This document shows positions 24,126 through 35,930 of a stretch of DNA of 64,000 nucleotides, one piece after another. The DNA lies in contig NZ_CP018139.1 in assembly GCF_001886615.1 (NCBI RefSeq), positions 3,038,001 through 3,102,000 on the forward strand. The letters are read 5' to 3'. Every line of letters starts with the position of its first letter. Position 1 is the stretch's first letter. The notes under the pieces are model-generated. The model saw only the letters and a list, made by a program, of their open reading frames with translations, searched no databases and was not told the DNA's origin. Position numbers and translations under genes: made by a program. Source of the stretch: Halomonas aestuarii (GTDB lineage Bacteria; Pseudomonadota; Gammaproteobacteria; Pseudomonadales; Halomonadaceae).

Positions 24126-25106
24126 ATGACCCTTTTCAGATCTCTCGATGAACACCACCCCCTCACCGGCCGTCTGGCCATGGGGGTGGAGTACGACGGC
24201 AGCGGCTACTGCGGCTGGCAGCGCCTCAAGCATGCCCCCTCGGTGCAGGCCGCCCTGGAGGCCGCGCTCTCCAAGGTGTCGGCGGGCCAGCCGATCACCG
24301 TGCATGCCAGCGGGCGCACCGACTCCGGCGTCCATGCGACCCGACAGATCATCCACTTCGACCCGCCGGTCACCCGCTCCGAGAAGGCCTGGGTGTTCGG
24401 CGTCAACGCCAACCTGCCTCGGGATGTCGCGGTGCGCTGGGTCAAGCCGGTCCCCGACGCCTTCCACTCCCGCTTCAAGGCCCTGGCGCGGCGCTACCGC
24501 TACGTGATCCTCAACCAGCCGAGCCGGCCGGTGCTGGAACGGGCCAACGCCACCTGGTGCCGCGATCCCCTGGATGCCGATGCCATGCACCGGGCCGCCC
24601 AGGCCCTGGTGGGCGAACACGACTTCTCGAGCTTCCGGGCCGCCGGCTGCCAGTCGAAGACCCCCTGGCGCCACCTCCATTTCATCGAGGTGCATCGCCA
24701 TGGCCCCCTGGTGGTCATCGATGTCCAGGGCAACGCCTTCCTGCACCACATGATCCGCAACATCGTCGGTGCCCTGGTGACCGTGGGGCGGGGTGAACAG
24801 GGGGACGGCTACCTGACCGAGCTCATGGCCCTGAAGGACCGTTCCCTGGCCGACGTGACCGCCCCGGCCTGTGGCCTGCACTTCGTCGACTCCCTCTACG
24901 ACGAGGGCTGGGGGCTGCCCCGTGAGCCGCTGGGCCCCAACCTGCTCGCCTTCCTCGGCGAGTGGACCGGCGAGCGGGCCCTGCCCGACTGCCCGATGGT
25001 CGAGTTCCGCCGGGGACGGCCCGTGGCGGAGCGAGCCGGGGGACAGGCGTCGCCGACGTCGCAGGACACGACGGGGCGCACCCCCGAGGCCTGCGACCAT
25101 GAATGA
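24126..25106 (+). CDS. truA: tRNA pseudouridine(38-40) synthase
   Basis: TruA makes pseudouridine at positions 38-40 in the tRNA anticodon arm. The 326-residue product has the catalytic aspartate at 66 in GRTDSGVHA and the family segments [10 protein letters not shown] and [14 protein letters not shown]. The protein is longer than usual: the last 40 or so residues are a hydrophilic tail with no family match that I can see. It lies between fimV and trpF, as in Pseudomonas. trpF starts inside its last codons with an eight-base overlap. Confidence 0.95.
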   Translation: MTLFRSLDEHHPLTGRLAMGVEYDGSGYCGWQRLKHAPSVQAALEAALSKVSAGQPITVHASGRTDSGVHATRQIIHFDPPVTRSEKAWVFGVNANLPRDVAVRWVKPVPDAFHSRFKALARRYRYVILNQPSRPVLERANATWCRDPLDADAMHRAAQALVGEHDFSSFRAAGCQSKTPWRHLHFIEVHRHGPLVVIDVQGNAFLHHMIRNIVGALVTVGRGEQGDGYLTELMALKDRSLADVTAPACGLHFVDSLYDEGWGLPREPLGPNLLAFLGEWTGERALPDCPMVEFRRGRPVAERAGGQASPTSQDTTGRTPEACDHE

Positions 25107-25749
25107 GCCGGTCCATGCCCGTACCCGTGTGAAGTTCTGCGGCCTCACCCGCGAGGAGGACGTCGACGCGGCCGTGGCGGGCGGCGCCGATGCCCTGGGC
25201 TTCGTGCTCTGGCCCGGCAGCAAGCGTGCCATCGACGCGGAGAGGCTGGCCGAGCTGAGCGCCCGGGTGCCTGCCTTCGTCACCCGGGTGGGGCTCTTCG
25301 TCGACCCCACGCCGGCGCTGGTGACACGCTGTGCCGAGCACCTGGACCTTCTGCAGTTCCACGGCGAAGAATCCCCCGAGACCTGCACGGCGGCCGTCCG
25401 GCCCTGGATCAAGGCCCTGCGCATGCGCGATGGCCTCGACCTTCCCGCCGCCGCCGAGAGCTATCGAGGCGCGCGGGCGCTGCTGCTGGATGCCTATCGG
25501 CCGGGCGTGCCGGGGGGCACCGGCGAGACCTTCGACTGGTCCCGAATCCCCGCAAGCCTGGCAAAACCTGTTATCCTCGCCGGAGGCCTGACGCCGGACA
25601 ACGTGGCCGAGGCGATCGCGGCCGTGGCCCCGTTCGCGGTGGATGTCTCCGGCGGCATCGAGGCCGCTCCCGGCATCAAGGATGCCGCGCGCATGGCGGC
25701 CTTCCTGCGGGCCGTGCGCCAGGCCGACGACGCGCGCTCCGGCGCCTGA
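25099..25749 (+). CDS. trpF: Phosphoribosylanthranilate isomerase
   Basis: TrpF carries out the Amadori rearrangement of phosphoribosylanthranilate in tryptophan synthesis. The 216-residue TIM barrel has the conserved [10 protein letters not shown] with Cys14, QFHGEE, and near the end [16 protein letters not shown], which binds phosphate and carries the catalytic aspartate. I chose the ATG at 25099, which overlaps the truA stop by eight bases. trpB and trpA follow. Confidence 0.96.
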   Translation: MNEPVHARTRVKFCGLTREEDVDAAVAGGADALGFVLWPGSKRAIDAERLAELSARVPAFVTRVGLFVDPTPALVTRCAEHLDLLQFHGEESPETCTAAVRPWIKALRMRDGLDLPAAAESYRGARALLLDAYRPGVPGGTGETFDWSRIPASLAKPVILAGGLTPDNVAEAIAAVAPFAVDVSGGIEAAPGIKDAARMAAFLRAVRQADDARSGA

Positions 25750-25809
25750 GCCGTTCGCTCCACCCTGTTTCCCCTACATCCTTTCTGGCGACCCTGTGAG
25801 GTGTCTTTC

Positions 25810-27024
<1,215 letters not shown>

Positions 27025-27843
27025 ATGACGGCGCAGACCATGAATCGTATCGACCAACGCTTCGCCGCGCTCAAGGCCCAGGGCCGTCGCGCGCTGATTC
27101 CCTACATCACCGCCGGCGACCCGGCGCCCGAGCATACCGTGGGCTTCATGCACGCCCTGGTCTCGGCGGGGGCCGACGTTATCGAGCTGGGGGTGCCGTT
27201 CTCGGACCCCATGGCCGACGGCCCGGTGATCCAGAAGGCCTGCGAGCGCGCCCTCCGGCATCACGTGCGGCTCTCCCACCTGTTCGAGATGGTGCGCGAG
27301 TTCCGCCAGACCGACGGCGAGACCCCGGTGGTGCTGATGGGCTACCTCAACCCGGTGGAGCGCATCGGTCTCGAGGCCTTCGCCGACCAGGCCGCCGAGG
27401 CCGGCGTCGACGGCGTGCTGATCGTCGACATGCCGCCGGAGGAGGCCGACGAGGTTGGACCGTTGCTCAAGGCCCGCGGGCTGGCCTCGATCTTCCTGGT
27501 CGCCCCTACCACCTCCCGCGCCCGGGCCGCTACAATATGCGCCCACGGCGAGGGCTACATCTACTATGTTTCGCTGAAGGGCGTGACCGGCTCGGCCACC
27601 CTCAACGCCGAGGATGTGGCGGAGCACCTCGCGCCGCTGCGCGAGATGACCGACCTGCCGCTCTGCGTGGGTTTCGGCATCCGCGACGGGGCCTCCGCCG
27701 CCGAGGTGGGCAAGGTGGCCGATGGCGTGATCGTCGGCTCGGCGCTCGTCAACCGCATCGCCGAGAACGCTGAACATCCCGAGGCGATCCCCGCCGCCCT
27801 CGAGGCGGTCCTGGGGGAGATGCGCCAGGCGCTGGACGCCTGA
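27025..27843 (+). CDS. trpA: Tryptophan synthase alpha chain
   Basis: TrpA cleaves indole-3-glycerol phosphate and passes indole through a tunnel to TrpB. The 272-residue TIM barrel has its catalytic pair Glu54 and Asp65 in [15 protein letters not shown]. The ATG at 27025 directly follows the trpB stop. An ATG five codons later (27040, MNRIDQRF) better matches family N-termini and could be the true start. accD follows after 72 bases. Confidence 0.95.
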   Translation: MTAQTMNRIDQRFAALKAQGRRALIPYITAGDPAPEHTVGFMHALVSAGADVIELGVPFSDPMADGPVIQKACERALRHHVRLSHLFEMVREFRQTDGETPVVLMGYLNPVERIGLEAFADQAAEAGVDGVLIVDMPPEEADEVGPLLKARGLASIFLVAPTTSRARAATICAHGEGYIYYVSLKGVTGSATLNAEDVAEHLAPLREMTDLPLCVGFGIRDGASAAEVGKVADGVIVGSALVNRIAENAEHPEAIPAALEAVLGEMRQALDA

Positions 27844-27915
27844 TCCCGTCGCCAACGAATCGACCCTGCTCCCGGGGCATCCGGGGGCATCAGCCTATAC
27901 GGAAGTGTTTCTGAC

Positions 27916-28941
27916 ATGAGCTGGCTAGACAAGATCGTGCCCTCGGTGGGCCGCATCCAGCGCAAGGATCGTCGGGCGAGTGTCCCCGACGGCCTGTGGC
28001 GCAAGTGTCCCAAGTGCGAGGCGGTACTCTATCTCCCCGAGCTGGAGAAGCACCACAACGTCTGCCCCAAGTGCGACCATCACCTTCGCCTGACCGCGCG
28101 CAAGCGGCTCGACTGGTTCCTGGACCAGGAAGGGCGCGAGGAGATCACCGCCACCCTCGAGCCGCTGGATCGTCTCAAGTTCCGCGATTCCAAGAAGTAC
28201 AAGGATCGCCTGGCGGCGGCCCAGAAGGAGACCGGCGAGAACGATGCGCTGATCGCCATGCGCGGCTCCCTCGAGGGGCTGCCCGTGGTGGTGGTGGCCT
28301 TCGAGTTCACCTTCATGGGCGGCTCCATGGGGGCCGTGGTGGGGGAGAAGTTCGTGCGGGCCGCCACCGTCGCCCTGGAGGAGGGCATTCCGCTGATCTG
28401 CTTCTCCGCCTCCGGCGGGGCTCGGATGCAGGAGGCGCTGTTCTCGCTGATGCAGATGGCCAAGACCTCGGCGGCTCTGGAGAGGCTCAAGCAGGCCGGC
28501 GTGCCCTACATCTCGGTGCTCACCGACCCGGTGTTCGGCGGCGTCTCGGCGTCGCTGGCGATGCTCGGTGACCTCAACGTGGCCGAGCCCAACGCGCTGA
28601 TCGGCTTCGCGGGCCCGCGGGTCATCGAGCAGACGGTTCGCGAGAAGCTGCCGGAGGGCTTCCAGCGCAGCGAGTTCCTGCTCGAGCATGGCACCGTGGA
28701 CATGATCGTCCGTCGCGGCGAGATGCGCTCGCGGCTCGGCGGCGTGCTGCGCAAGCTGACCCATTGGCCGGTGGTCGGCGAGGAGACCGTCGACGACCAG
28801 CCGGACCTGGTCCAGGCGGCCGAACAGGCCGAACAGGCCGAACAGACAGAGGCCCCGGCTACGACGCCCGACGAAGGCGTCCCGCCCGATACGGGAAGCG
28901 ACGCCGCTCCGGACGGCGAGCGTTCCGATCCGGCGCGCTGA
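27916..28941 (+). CDS. accD: Acetyl-CoA carboxylase carboxyltransferase subunit beta
   Basis: AccD with AccA transfers the carboxyl group from biotin to acetyl-CoA, making malonyl-CoA for fatty-acid synthesis. The 341-residue product has the N-terminal zinc finger with cysteines at 31, 34, 50 and 53 and the crotonase-fold core ([20 protein letters not shown]). The last 45 or so residues are an acidic tail containing AEQ three times, encoded by exact nine-base repeats. folC follows nine bases after the stop, the conserved accD-folC pair. Confidence 0.96.
   Translation: MSWLDKIVPSVGRIQRKDRRASVPDGLWRKCPKCEAVLYLPELEKHHNVCPKCDHHLRLTARKRLDWFLDQEGREEITATLEPLDRLKFRDSKKYKDRLAAAQKETGENDALIAMRGSLEGLPVVVVAFEFTFMGGSMGAVVGEKFVRAATVALEEGIPLICFSASGGARMQEALFSLMQMAKTSAALERLKQAGVPYISVLTDPVFGGVSASLAMLGDLNVAEPNALIGFAGPRVIEQTVREKLPEGFQRSEFLLEHGTVDMIVRRGEMRSRLGGVLRKLTHWPVVGEETVDDQPDLVQAAEQAEQAEQTEAPATTPDEGVPPDTGSDAAPDGERSDPAR
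28819..28845 (+). repeat. Three tandem GCCGAACAG units in accD
   Basis: Three exact nine-base units at 28819-28827, 28828-28836 and 28837-28845 encode AEQAEQAEQ in the acidic C-terminal tail of AccD. Copy number could vary between strains by slippage without breaking the frame. Confidence 0.85.
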
Positions 28942-28950
28942 CCGATCGGC

Positions 28951-30285
28951 ATGACTGACCGAGCCCTTCCCGCATCGCTTCCGGCCTGGCTGGCCCGGCT
29001 GGAAGCGGCCCACCCGACCGGCATCGACCTCGGCCTCGAGCGCGTGGCCGAGGTCGCGCGTCGCATGGGGCTGCTCGAGGCGCCGCTGGCGCCTCGCGTC
29101 ATCACGGTCGCCGGCACCAACGGCAAGGGATCGACGGTGGCCATGCTCGAGGCGCTGGCCCGCGCCCATGGCCTCTCCACCGCGGCCTACACCTCGCCGC
29201 ACCTGCTGCGCTACAACGAGCGCCTTCGGCTGGACGGCCGTCCAGCCGATGACGCCACGCTGATCGCCGGCTTCGAGGCGGTGGAGGCGGCGCGCCTCGC
29301 GGGAGAGCCGATCAGCCTGACCTACTTCGAGGTGGGGACCCTTGGCGCACTGTGGGCCATCGGTCGTCAGCGGCCGGCGCTGGCGATCCTCGAGGTGGGG
29401 CTCGGCGGCCGCCTGGACGCCGTCAACGTCGTCGACCCGGACGTCGCGGTGATCACCACCGTGGCTCAGGACCATGCGGCCTTCCTGGGGACCGATCTCG
29501 AGGGCATCGGTCGCGAGAAGGCCGGCATCCTCAGGCCCCGCCGGCCCGCGGTGCTGGGCAGCACGACCCTCCCGTCCAGCGTCCGGGCCGTGGCCGAGCA
29601 GCAGGGCGCCCGGGTGGTGGCCTTGGGCGAGGCCTTCCGCCGCGAGGGGGAGGGTGACGCCTGGCGCTGGTCCGGCCAGGGGGGCGATGGCCGCCCGCTC
29701 GACCTCGAGGGACTGCCCGACCCGGGCCTGCCGCTGGACAATGCCGCCACCGCCCTGCAGGCCCTGGCCCTGGCCGAGGTGTCGCTGGAGCAGGGCGCCT
29801 GCCGCCGTGCCCTGTCGACGGTAGAGCTCCCCGGGCGCCTGCAGTGGCGGGGGCAGTGGTGCCTCGATGTTGGCCACAACCCCCATGCCGCCGCCTACGT
29901 GGCGGGACGACTCGCGGCACGTCCCTGCTCGGGACGCACCATCGGCCTGATCGGCATGCTCGGTGACAAGGACGCCGATGGCGTGATCGCCGCCCTGGCC
30001 CCTGTGGTAGACGCCTGGGTGCCGGTGAGCCTGGAGGGCGAACGGGCCCGCTCGGCGGAGGACCTGGCCGAGCGCCTGGCCCTCCAGGAGGCGGTGGTGT
30101 GGCACCGCGGGGACTCACCCGCCGAGGCGGCCGACTGGCTGTCGGCCCGACTCGCACCCGAGGACCGCATCCTGGTCTGCGGCTCCTTCTTCACCGTCGC
30201 CGCGGTGCTGGAGTGGCTGCTGGCCGCCGAGCAGGCAACGGGTCAGACTGCACAGGAAGCCACGCGCATCGAGGGAGCGAGATGA
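28951..30285 (+). CDS. folC: Folylpolyglutamate/dihydrofolate synthase
   Basis: FolC adds glutamate to dihydropteroate and then to folates. The 444-residue Mur-ligase-fold enzyme has the P-loop TVAGTNGKGSTVAML near residue 50, then AILEVGLGGRLDAVNVVDPD and, in the C-terminal domain, DVGHNPHAA. It starts nine bases after accD. Its stop overlaps the ATG of the SPOR gene. Confidence 0.95.
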   Translation: MTDRALPASLPAWLARLEAAHPTGIDLGLERVAEVARRMGLLEAPLAPRVITVAGTNGKGSTVAMLEALARAHGLSTAAYTSPHLLRYNERLRLDGRPADDATLIAGFEAVEAARLAGEPISLTYFEVGTLGALWAIGRQRPALAILEVGLGGRLDAVNVVDPDVAVITTVAQDHAAFLGTDLEGIGREKAGILRPRRPAVLGSTTLPSSVRAVAEQQGARVVALGEAFRREGEGDAWRWSGQGGDGRPLDLEGLPDPGLPLDNAATALQALALAEVSLEQGACRRALSTVELPGRLQWRGQWCLDVGHNPHAAAYVAGRLAARPCSGRTIGLIGMLGDKDADGVIAALAPVVDAWVPVSLEGERARSAEDLAERLALQEAVVWHRGDSPAEAADWLSARLAPEDRILVCGSFFTVAAVLEWLLAAEQATGQTAQEATRIEGAR

Positions 30286-30935
30286 AATACGGAATGCGAG
30301 AACGTCTCAGTGGAGCGGTGATCCTGATCGCCCTGGCGGTGATCTTCATCCCCATGCTCTTCGACGAGCCGGCCCCGCGTGGCGAACGGCCCCAGCCGGT
30401 AATGACCATCGAGCGGCCGGTCGAGGTGGAGCGCCGGGACCTGCCGGATCCGACGCCGCCGGCAAGCCTCGGGCAGATCCAGTCGCCCGAGGCATCATCG
30501 TCTCGTCCGGCGTCCTCCGAGGAGGAGGGGGCGGACGCCGCGCCGGCCGTCGAGGCTACACCCGCATCGGCGGAGAGCGAACCCGCCTCCGCGCCGAGCG
30601 ACGAGCCTGCCGCCGACCCCATCGCCGAACTGGCGCGCGCGGCCGACGAGCGGCTGGCCGGCCAGCAGGAAGGGTCGCGACCCGATCCGGTCGAGGCGGC
30701 CCCCGACGGCGAGTGGGCGGTGCAGGTGGGCAGCTTCGGCGAGCCCGCCAACGCCCAGCGACTGGAGGCGACTCTCGCCGAGCAGGGGCTGCCCGTCTAC
30801 AGCCGAGACCGTGACAATGGCCTGACCACCGTCTACGTCGGCCCCTTCGCGACCTCCCGTGAGGGCGAGAGGGTGATGGGCGAGCTCAAGGCCCGGGACA
30901 ACCTGCAGGGCCTGCTGGTGCGGGCGGACAAGTGA
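30282..30935 (+). CDS. dedD: SPOR-domain membrane protein, DedD-like
   Basis: DedD-type proteins bind denuded glycan strands at the division septum. The 217-residue product has a short cytoplasmic start, one membrane helix (about 11-27), a long acidic and proline-rich linker, and a C-terminal SPOR domain from about 145 (GEWAVQVGSFGEPANAQRL). It sits between folC and cvpA, exactly the dedD place in E. coli and Pseudomonas. The ATG overlaps the folC stop. Confidence 0.9.
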   Translation: MKYGMRERLSGAVILIALAVIFIPMLFDEPAPRGERPQPVMTIERPVEVERRDLPDPTPPASLGQIQSPEASSSRPASSEEEGADAAPAVEATPASAESEPASAPSDEPAADPIAELARAADERLAGQQEGSRPDPVEAAPDGEWAVQVGSFGEPANAQRLEATLAEQGLPVYSRDRDNGLTTVYVGPFATSREGERVMGELKARDNLQGLLVRADK

Positions 30936-30937
30936 CC

Positions 30938-31522
30938 ATGGCGCTGACCTGGATCGACTGGATCTTCGTGGCGGTGCTGGTGGTGACCGGGCTTGCCGGG
31001 TTCCTGCGCGGGCTGGTTCGCGAGGCCCTCGGACTCGCCGCCTGGATCCTCGCCCTGCTGGCGGCCCGGCTGCTGGCGGACCCGGTGGCCGAACTGCTGT
31101 CGGGGGTGATCGACAACGCCGATGGCCGCCTGGTGCTGGCCTTCGTGCTGGTGATCTTCGCGGTGGTCCTGCTCTGCGGCATCGTCATCCGCCTGGTGCA
31201 TGCCGCCGTGGAGTGGGTCGGGATGGGGTTCCTGAACCGGGTGACCGGTGCCGCCTTCGGCATGGCCAAGGGGGCGGCGATCCTGATTCTCGCGACCATC
31301 CTGCTGAGCCTGACGCCCCTGGTGCAGCTCCAGGCGTGGCAGGAGGCCTCGCTGCGACCGACCTTCGAGCAGCTTCGGGACTGGGCGGTGAGCCATCTCG
31401 AGGCCTGGGAGGGACGCCTGCCCGAGCCGGCGTCCCTGCGGGAGCTGTCGCTGCCGCTCCCGGAGCAGGCGTCGGACGACGAAGGCGAACCGGAACGCGC
31501 CGAGGGGGCGACGCCCCCCTGA
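30938..31522 (+). CDS. cvpA: CvpA family membrane protein
   Basis: CvpA is a four-helix inner-membrane protein needed for colicin V export and bile tolerance in enterics; its molecular role is not settled. The 194-residue product opens MALTWIDWIFVAVLVVTGLAG, typical of the family. I chose the ATG at 30938 over a GTG at 30932. The acidic tail from about residue 165 is probably cytoplasmic. purF follows, the conserved cvpA-purF pair. Confidence 0.93.
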   Translation: MALTWIDWIFVAVLVVTGLAGFLRGLVREALGLAAWILALLAARLLADPVAELLSGVIDNADGRLVLAFVLVIFAVVLLCGIVIRLVHAAVEWVGMGFLNRVTGAAFGMAKGAAILILATILLSLTPLVQLQAWQEASLRPTFEQLRDWAVSHLEAWEGRLPEPASLRELSLPLPEQASDDEGEPERAEGATPP

Positions 31523-31599
31523 TCAACGAATCCGTGACGGGCGCCAAGGCCCTGTCCCGACTCATTACAGTTAGTTCCCGGCAAGAGAGGTAAGGTGGT

Positions 31600-33123
31600 A
31601 TGTGCGGTATCGTGGGCCTGATGGCCAAGCAGGCGGTGAACCAGGGCATCTATGACGCCCTGACAGTACTCCAGCACCGCGGACAGGATGCCGCCGGCAT
31701 GATGACCTGGCATGACGGACGATTCCTGTTGCGCAAGAGCAACGGCCTGGTGCGGGACGTCTTCCATACTCGCCACATGGCCCGCCTCAAGGGCAACCTG
31801 GGCATCGGCCACGTGCGCTATCCCACCGCCGGCTCCTCCAGCGAGGCGGAGTCCCAGCCGTTCTACGTCAACTCGCCCTACGGCATCACCCTGGCGCACA
31901 ACGGCAACCTGACGAATTCCGACCAGCTCAAGCAGGAGCTGTTCTCCTCCGACCTGCGCCACATCAACACCAGCTCCGACTCCGAGGTGCTGCTCAACGT
32001 CTTCGCCCATGAACTCGGCAAGCAGGGCCTGCACCTGGAGCCCGGCGACATCTTCGACGCGGTACGTCGCGTCCATCGCCGCTGCCGGGGGGGCTATGCC
32101 GCGGTGGCCATCATCAACGGGGTCGGCCTGGTGGCGTTCCGCGATCCCCACGGAATCCGCCCGGTGGTGTTCGGCACCCGTGACGAGGGCGAGGGACAGG
32201 AGGTGATGATCGCCTCCGAGTCGGTGGCACTCGACGTGGGCGGCTTCGACCTGCACCGCGACCTGGCCCCTGGCGAGGCGATCTTCGTCGACATGACCGG
32301 CGCCATCCACACCCAGTCCTGTGCCGACACCCCCCGGCTCTCCTCCTGCATCTTCGAGCACGTCTACCTGGCGCGTCCCGATTCCATCCTCGACGGGGCC
32401 TACGTCTACGGCACCCGCATGCAGATGGGTCGCAAGCTCGGGGACCGTATCCAGAACGAGTGGCCCGAACACGACATCGACGTGGTGATCCCGATCCCGG
32501 ATACCTCGCGCACCTCGGCCCTGGAGCTCGCCCAGCATCTCGGCGTGACCTACCGCGAAGGCTTCATGAAGAACCGCTATATCGGGCGGACCTTCATCAT
32601 GCCGGGCCAGACCCAGCGCAAGAAGTCGGTGCGCCAGAAGCTCAACGCCATCGGCGTCGAGTTCAAGGACAAGAACGTGCTGCTGGTGGACGACTCCATC
32701 GTGCGCGGGACCACCTGCAAGCAGATCATCCAGATGGCCCGCGAGGCCGGTGCCCGCAAGGTCTACTTCGCCTCTGCCGCGCCACCCGTGCGCTATCCCA
32801 ACGTCTACGGCATCGACATGCCGGCGGCCAACGAGCTGATCGCCCATGGGCGCAGCGAGGCCGAGGTGGGCGAGCTGATCGGTGCCGACCGGATCTTCTA
32901 TCAGGACCTCGAGGACCTCAAGGCGGCCTGTCGCGAGGTGAATCCCGAACTTGAGAGCTTCGACTGCTCGGTGTTCGACGGCCAGTACGTGACCGGTGAC
33001 ATCGATGAGCGTTACCTGGCGGCCCTGGAGGCCTCGCGCAGCGACGATGCCAAGCAGCAGCGCAGCGCCGGCGACCACGCCCTGGTGGGCATGCACAATC
33101 AGGAAGACGACATCGACGACTGA
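31600..33123 (+). CDS. purF: Amidophosphoribosyltransferase
   Basis: PurF starts purine synthesis by moving the glutamine amide nitrogen to PRPP. The 507-residue product opens MCGIVGL, so Cys2 is the glutaminase nucleophile once Met1 is removed. The C-terminal phosphoribosyltransferase site reads [25 protein letters not shown] precedes the ATG. metZ follows 11 bases after the stop. No PurR-like palindrome is visible in the 77-base gap upstream. Confidence 0.97.
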   Translation: MCGIVGLMAKQAVNQGIYDALTVLQHRGQDAAGMMTWHDGRFLLRKSNGLVRDVFHTRHMARLKGNLGIGHVRYPTAGSSSEAESQPFYVNSPYGITLAHNGNLTNSDQLKQELFSSDLRHINTSSDSEVLLNVFAHELGKQGLHLEPGDIFDAVRRVHRRCRGGYAAVAIINGVGLVAFRDPHGIRPVVFGTRDEGEGQEVMIASESVALDVGGFDLHRDLAPGEAIFVDMTGAIHTQSCADTPRLSSCIFEHVYLARPDSILDGAYVYGTRMQMGRKLGDRIQNEWPEHDIDVVIPIPDTSRTSALELAQHLGVTYREGFMKNRYIGRTFIMPGQTQRKKSVRQKLNAIGVEFKDKNVLLVDDSIVRGTTCKQIIQMAREAGARKVYFASAAPPVRYPNVYGIDMPAANELIAHGRSEAEVGELIGADRIFYQDLEDLKAACREVNPELESFDCSVFDGQYVTGDIDERYLAALEASRSDDAKQQRSAGDHALVGMHNQEDDIDD

Positions 33124-33134
33124 AGGGGCCCGTC

Positions 33135-34331
33135 ATGCAGCAGGATCAGACACCCGAGCCGGAGTGGGAGCTCGAGACCCTGGCCATCCGCGCCGGTCAC
33201 CAGCGCACCCACGAGCAGGAACACAGCGAGCCGATCTTTCCGACGTCGAGCTTCGTCTACGGCAGCGCCGCCGAGGCGGCGGCCAAGTTCAGCGGTGAGG
33301 AGCCGGGCAACATCTACTCGCGCTTCACCAATCCCACTGTGCGCACCTTCGAGCAGCGCCTTGCCGCCATGGAGGGCGGTGAGCGCTGCGTGGCCACGAG
33401 CTCCGGCATGGCGGCGATCATGGCCACGGCCCTGGCCCTGCTCTCGTCCGGCGACGAGATCGTTGCGTCCCGCTCGCTGTTCGGCTCCACGGTCAGCCTG
33501 TTCGACAAGTACCTGGGCAAGTTCGGCATCACCACCCGCTACGTGGAACTGTCGAACCTCGAGGCCTGGGAGGAGGCCATCGGCCCGGCGACCAAGCTGC
33601 TGTTCGCCGAGACGCCCTCGAATCCGCTCTCCGAGGTGGTGGACATCGCGGCCCTGGCCAGGATCGCCCATCGCCATGGGGCACTGCTGGCCATCGACAA
33701 CTGCTTCCTGACCCCGGCGCTGCAGAAGCCCCTGTCGCTGGGGGCCGACCTCGTGATCCACTCCGCCACCAAGTACCTGGACGGACAGGGCCGAGCGGTC
33801 GGCGGGGCCGTGGTGGGCCGCGACAGCGAGCTCGAGGAGGTGTTCGGGGTGGTGCGCACCTGCGGGCCCTGCCTGAGCCCCTTCAATGCCTGGATCTTCA
33901 CCAAGGGCCTCGAGACCCTCAATCTGCGTATGCGCGCCCACTGCGAGAACGCCCGGCACCTCGCCGAGTGGTTGGAAGGCCATCCCACGGTGGCCCGGGT
34001 GCACTACAGCGGCCTGGCGAGTCATCCCCAGCATGACCTCGCCAGCCAGCAGCAGCAGGGCTTCGGGGCGGTGCTCGGCTTCGAACTGAAGGGGGGGCGC
34101 GAGGCGGCCTGGTCGGTGATCGACGCCACGCGCATGATCTCCATCACCGGCAACCTGGGCGACGTCAAGACCACCATCACCCATCCCGCCACCACCACCC
34201 ACGGACGCCTGTCCGACGACCAGAAGGCCGCCGCCGGGATCAGCGAGGGCCTGATCCGCGTGGCGGTAGGACTCGAGGCCCTGGAGGACATCCGCGCCGA
34301 CCTGGCCCGGGGGCTCGACGCCCTGGTCTGA
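33135..34331 (+). CDS. metZ: O-succinylhomoserine sulfhydrylase
   Basis: MetZ makes homocysteine directly from O-succinylhomoserine and sulfide, a methionine route used by pseudomonads. The 398-residue Cys/Met-metabolism PLP enzyme has the cofactor lysine at 213 in HSATKYLDGQG. Its position directly after purF is the metZ place in Pseudomonas, and this context is why I prefer metZ over metB or metC. A hairpin follows. Confidence 0.92.
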   Translation: MQQDQTPEPEWELETLAIRAGHQRTHEQEHSEPIFPTSSFVYGSAAEAAAKFSGEEPGNIYSRFTNPTVRTFEQRLAAMEGGERCVATSSGMAAIMATALALLSSGDEIVASRSLFGSTVSLFDKYLGKFGITTRYVELSNLEAWEEAIGPATKLLFAETPSNPLSEVVDIAALARIAHRHGALLAIDNCFLTPALQKPLSLGADLVIHSATKYLDGQGRAVGGAVVGRDSELEEVFGVVRTCGPCLSPFNAWIFTKGLETLNLRMRAHCENARHLAEWLEGHPTVARVHYSGLASHPQHDLASQQQQGFGAVLGFELKGGREAAWSVIDATRMISITGNLGDVKTTITHPATTTHGRLSDDQKAAAGISEGLIRVAVGLEALEDIRADLARGLDALV

Positions 34332-34363
34332 CGGGCGCCGTCGACTGGCCCCATCCGACACGC

Positions 34364-34387
34364 GCGCCTGCCCCTCGAGGCAGGCGC
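34364..34387 (+). terminator. Hairpin after metZ
   Basis: GCGCCTGCC (34364-34372) pairs perfectly with GGCAGGCGC (34379-34387) around a CCTCGA loop, followed by TTGTCCC. It probably marks the end of the long accD-metZ gene run. Confidence 0.5.
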
Positions 34388-34476
34388 TTGTCCCTCGAGG
34401 CTTTTCTCCGCCCTTGAACTCCTGTCCCGCGCCTCCATCTCACAGGGTACGCATTTACTGATGCCCGAGGAGGGCC

Positions 34477-35169
34477 ATGATGAAGATCCTGATGGTACTG
34501 ACGTCCCATGACCGCATGGGGGATACCGGCCACCAGACCGGCTTCTGGCTCGAGGAGTTCGCCGCCCCCTACTATGTCTTCAAGGACGCCGGGGCCGAGG
34601 TCACCCTGGCCTCACCCAAGGGCGGCCAGCCGCCGGTGGATCCCAACTCCCAGGCCGAGGAGGCCCTCACCGAGGAGACCCGGCGCTTCGAGGCGGACGA
34701 GCAGGCCAAGGCGCAGCTCGCCGATACCCGCAAGCTCAGCGAGGTCGAGGTCGATGACTTCGATGCGATCTTCTATCCCGGCGGACACGGCCCGCTGTGG
34801 GATCTGACCGGCGATGCCGATTCCCGGCGCCTGATCGAGGCCTTCCTGGCCGCCGAGCGTCCGGTGGCCGCCGTCTGCCACGCGCCCACGGTGCTCCTCG
34901 AGGCCAGGACCCCCGAGGGCGAACCGTTGGTCAAGGGGCGCAAGGTCACCGGCTTCGCCAACAGCGAGGAGGAGGCGGTGGGCCTCACCGGGGTCGTGCC
35001 GCACCTGCTCGAGGATGCCCTCAAGGAGAAGGGCGGTCGCTACGAGCGCAGCAGCGATGATTTCGCGCCCTTCCAGGTGCGCGACGGCCTGCTGGTCACC
35101 GGCCAGAACCCGGCGTCCAGTGCGACCACGGCCCGGTTGCTGCTCGAGGTGCTGGCCGAGCGAGGCTGA
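34477..35169 (+). CDS. DJ-1/PfpI superfamily protein, type 1 glutamine amidotransferase-like
   Basis: The 230-residue product has the DJ-1/PfpI nucleophile elbow AAVCHAPTVLL with Cys134 and the early FYPGGHGPLWDL. The N-terminal MVLTSHDRMGDTGHQTGFWLEEFAAPYY resembles Hsp31/YajL-type deglycases and chaperones. A role in removing glyoxal adducts or in stress is a family-based guess. Two ATGs, 34477 and 34480, are possible starts. It stands alone, with a strong terminator after it. Confidence 0.85.
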   Translation: MMKILMVLTSHDRMGDTGHQTGFWLEEFAAPYYVFKDAGAEVTLASPKGGQPPVDPNSQAEEALTEETRRFEADEQAKAQLADTRKLSEVEVDDFDAIFYPGGHGPLWDLTGDADSRRLIEAFLAAERPVAAVCHAPTVLLEARTPEGEPLVKGRKVTGFANSEEEAVGLTGVVPHLLEDALKEKGGRYERSSDDFAPFQVRDGLLVTGQNPASSATTARLLLEVLAERG

Positions 35170-35200
35170 CTCCTCCGAGCCACAGCGCTCCGGGAAGTCC

Positions 35201-35245
35201 CATGCCGCCCGTCACGTCCGTCGTGGCGGGCGGCATGTGGTTTTG
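35201..35245 (+). terminator. Terminator after the DJ-1-like gene
   Basis: A 16-position stem (35201-35216 with 35222-35237) with one U-G pair closes a five-base loop and is followed by TGGTTTTG. It lies 31 bases after the stop codon. Confidence 0.75.
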
Positions 35246-35338
35246 TCGAATGGTGTGTTCGGGTTTATTCGCGGATATCGATCGAACGGTGCCGTATGCT
35301 GATGCCTGTCCATGAGTTGCACGGAGGCCATGGAGGCC

Positions 35339-35893
35339 ATGTGGAGGAACACGCGCCGTGGCTGGGGGCTGGCCAGTATCCTGCTGCACTGGGCCAGTGC
35401 CCTGGCCGTCATCGGGCTCTTCGCCCTGGGCTGGTGGATGACGGGGCTCGGGTACTATGACCCCTGGTACAACCTGGGTCCCTGGTGGCATCGCTCCGTC
35501 GGCATGCTGCTGCTGCTGGCGACCCTGATCCGCCTCGGGAGCCGACTCTTTCAGCCCACGCCGGAGGTCAGGGGGTCGCGCCTGGAGCGCCAGGCCGCGC
35601 ATCTCGGTCACCTCGCGCTCTACGTGCTGCTGGTCGTGGCGCTGGTCAGCGGCTACCTGATCTCCACCGCCGATGGCCAGGGAATCCAGGTGTTCGACGC
35701 CTTCGAGGTGCCGGCACTGGTCAGCGACCTGCCGAACCAGGCCACCCTGGCCGGTCAGGTGCACTGGTACAGTGCCTTGGCGCTGATGGTGCTGTCGGCC
35801 GGCCATGCCCTGGCCGCCCTGAAACATCATTGGGTCGATAGCACGGATGTCCTGGTGCGCATGGTCGACCCGAATCACTCCCGTCGCCCCTGA
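35339..35893 (+). CDS. Cytochrome b561 family protein
   Basis: This is a four-helix di-haem b membrane cytochrome that moves electrons between quinol and a periplasmic or soluble partner. The 184-residue product has histidines in the expected helices: His17, His51, His88/His91, His142 and His156. Two upstream in-frame ATGs exist (35312 and 35330); I chose 35339, 11 bases after GGAGG. A YceI-like gene follows after 37 bases, the common yceJ-yceI pair. Confidence 0.88.
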   Translation: MWRNTRRGWGLASILLHWASALAVIGLFALGWWMTGLGYYDPWYNLGPWWHRSVGMLLLLATLIRLGSRLFQPTPEVRGSRLERQAAHLGHLALYVLLVVALVSGYLISTADGQGIQVFDAFEVPALVSDLPNQATLAGQVHWYSALALMVLSAGHALAALKHHWVDSTDVLVRMVDPNHSRRP

Positions 35894-35930
35894 GGCGATC
35901 CTTCCCCGCGACGATCCGCAAGGAGATACC

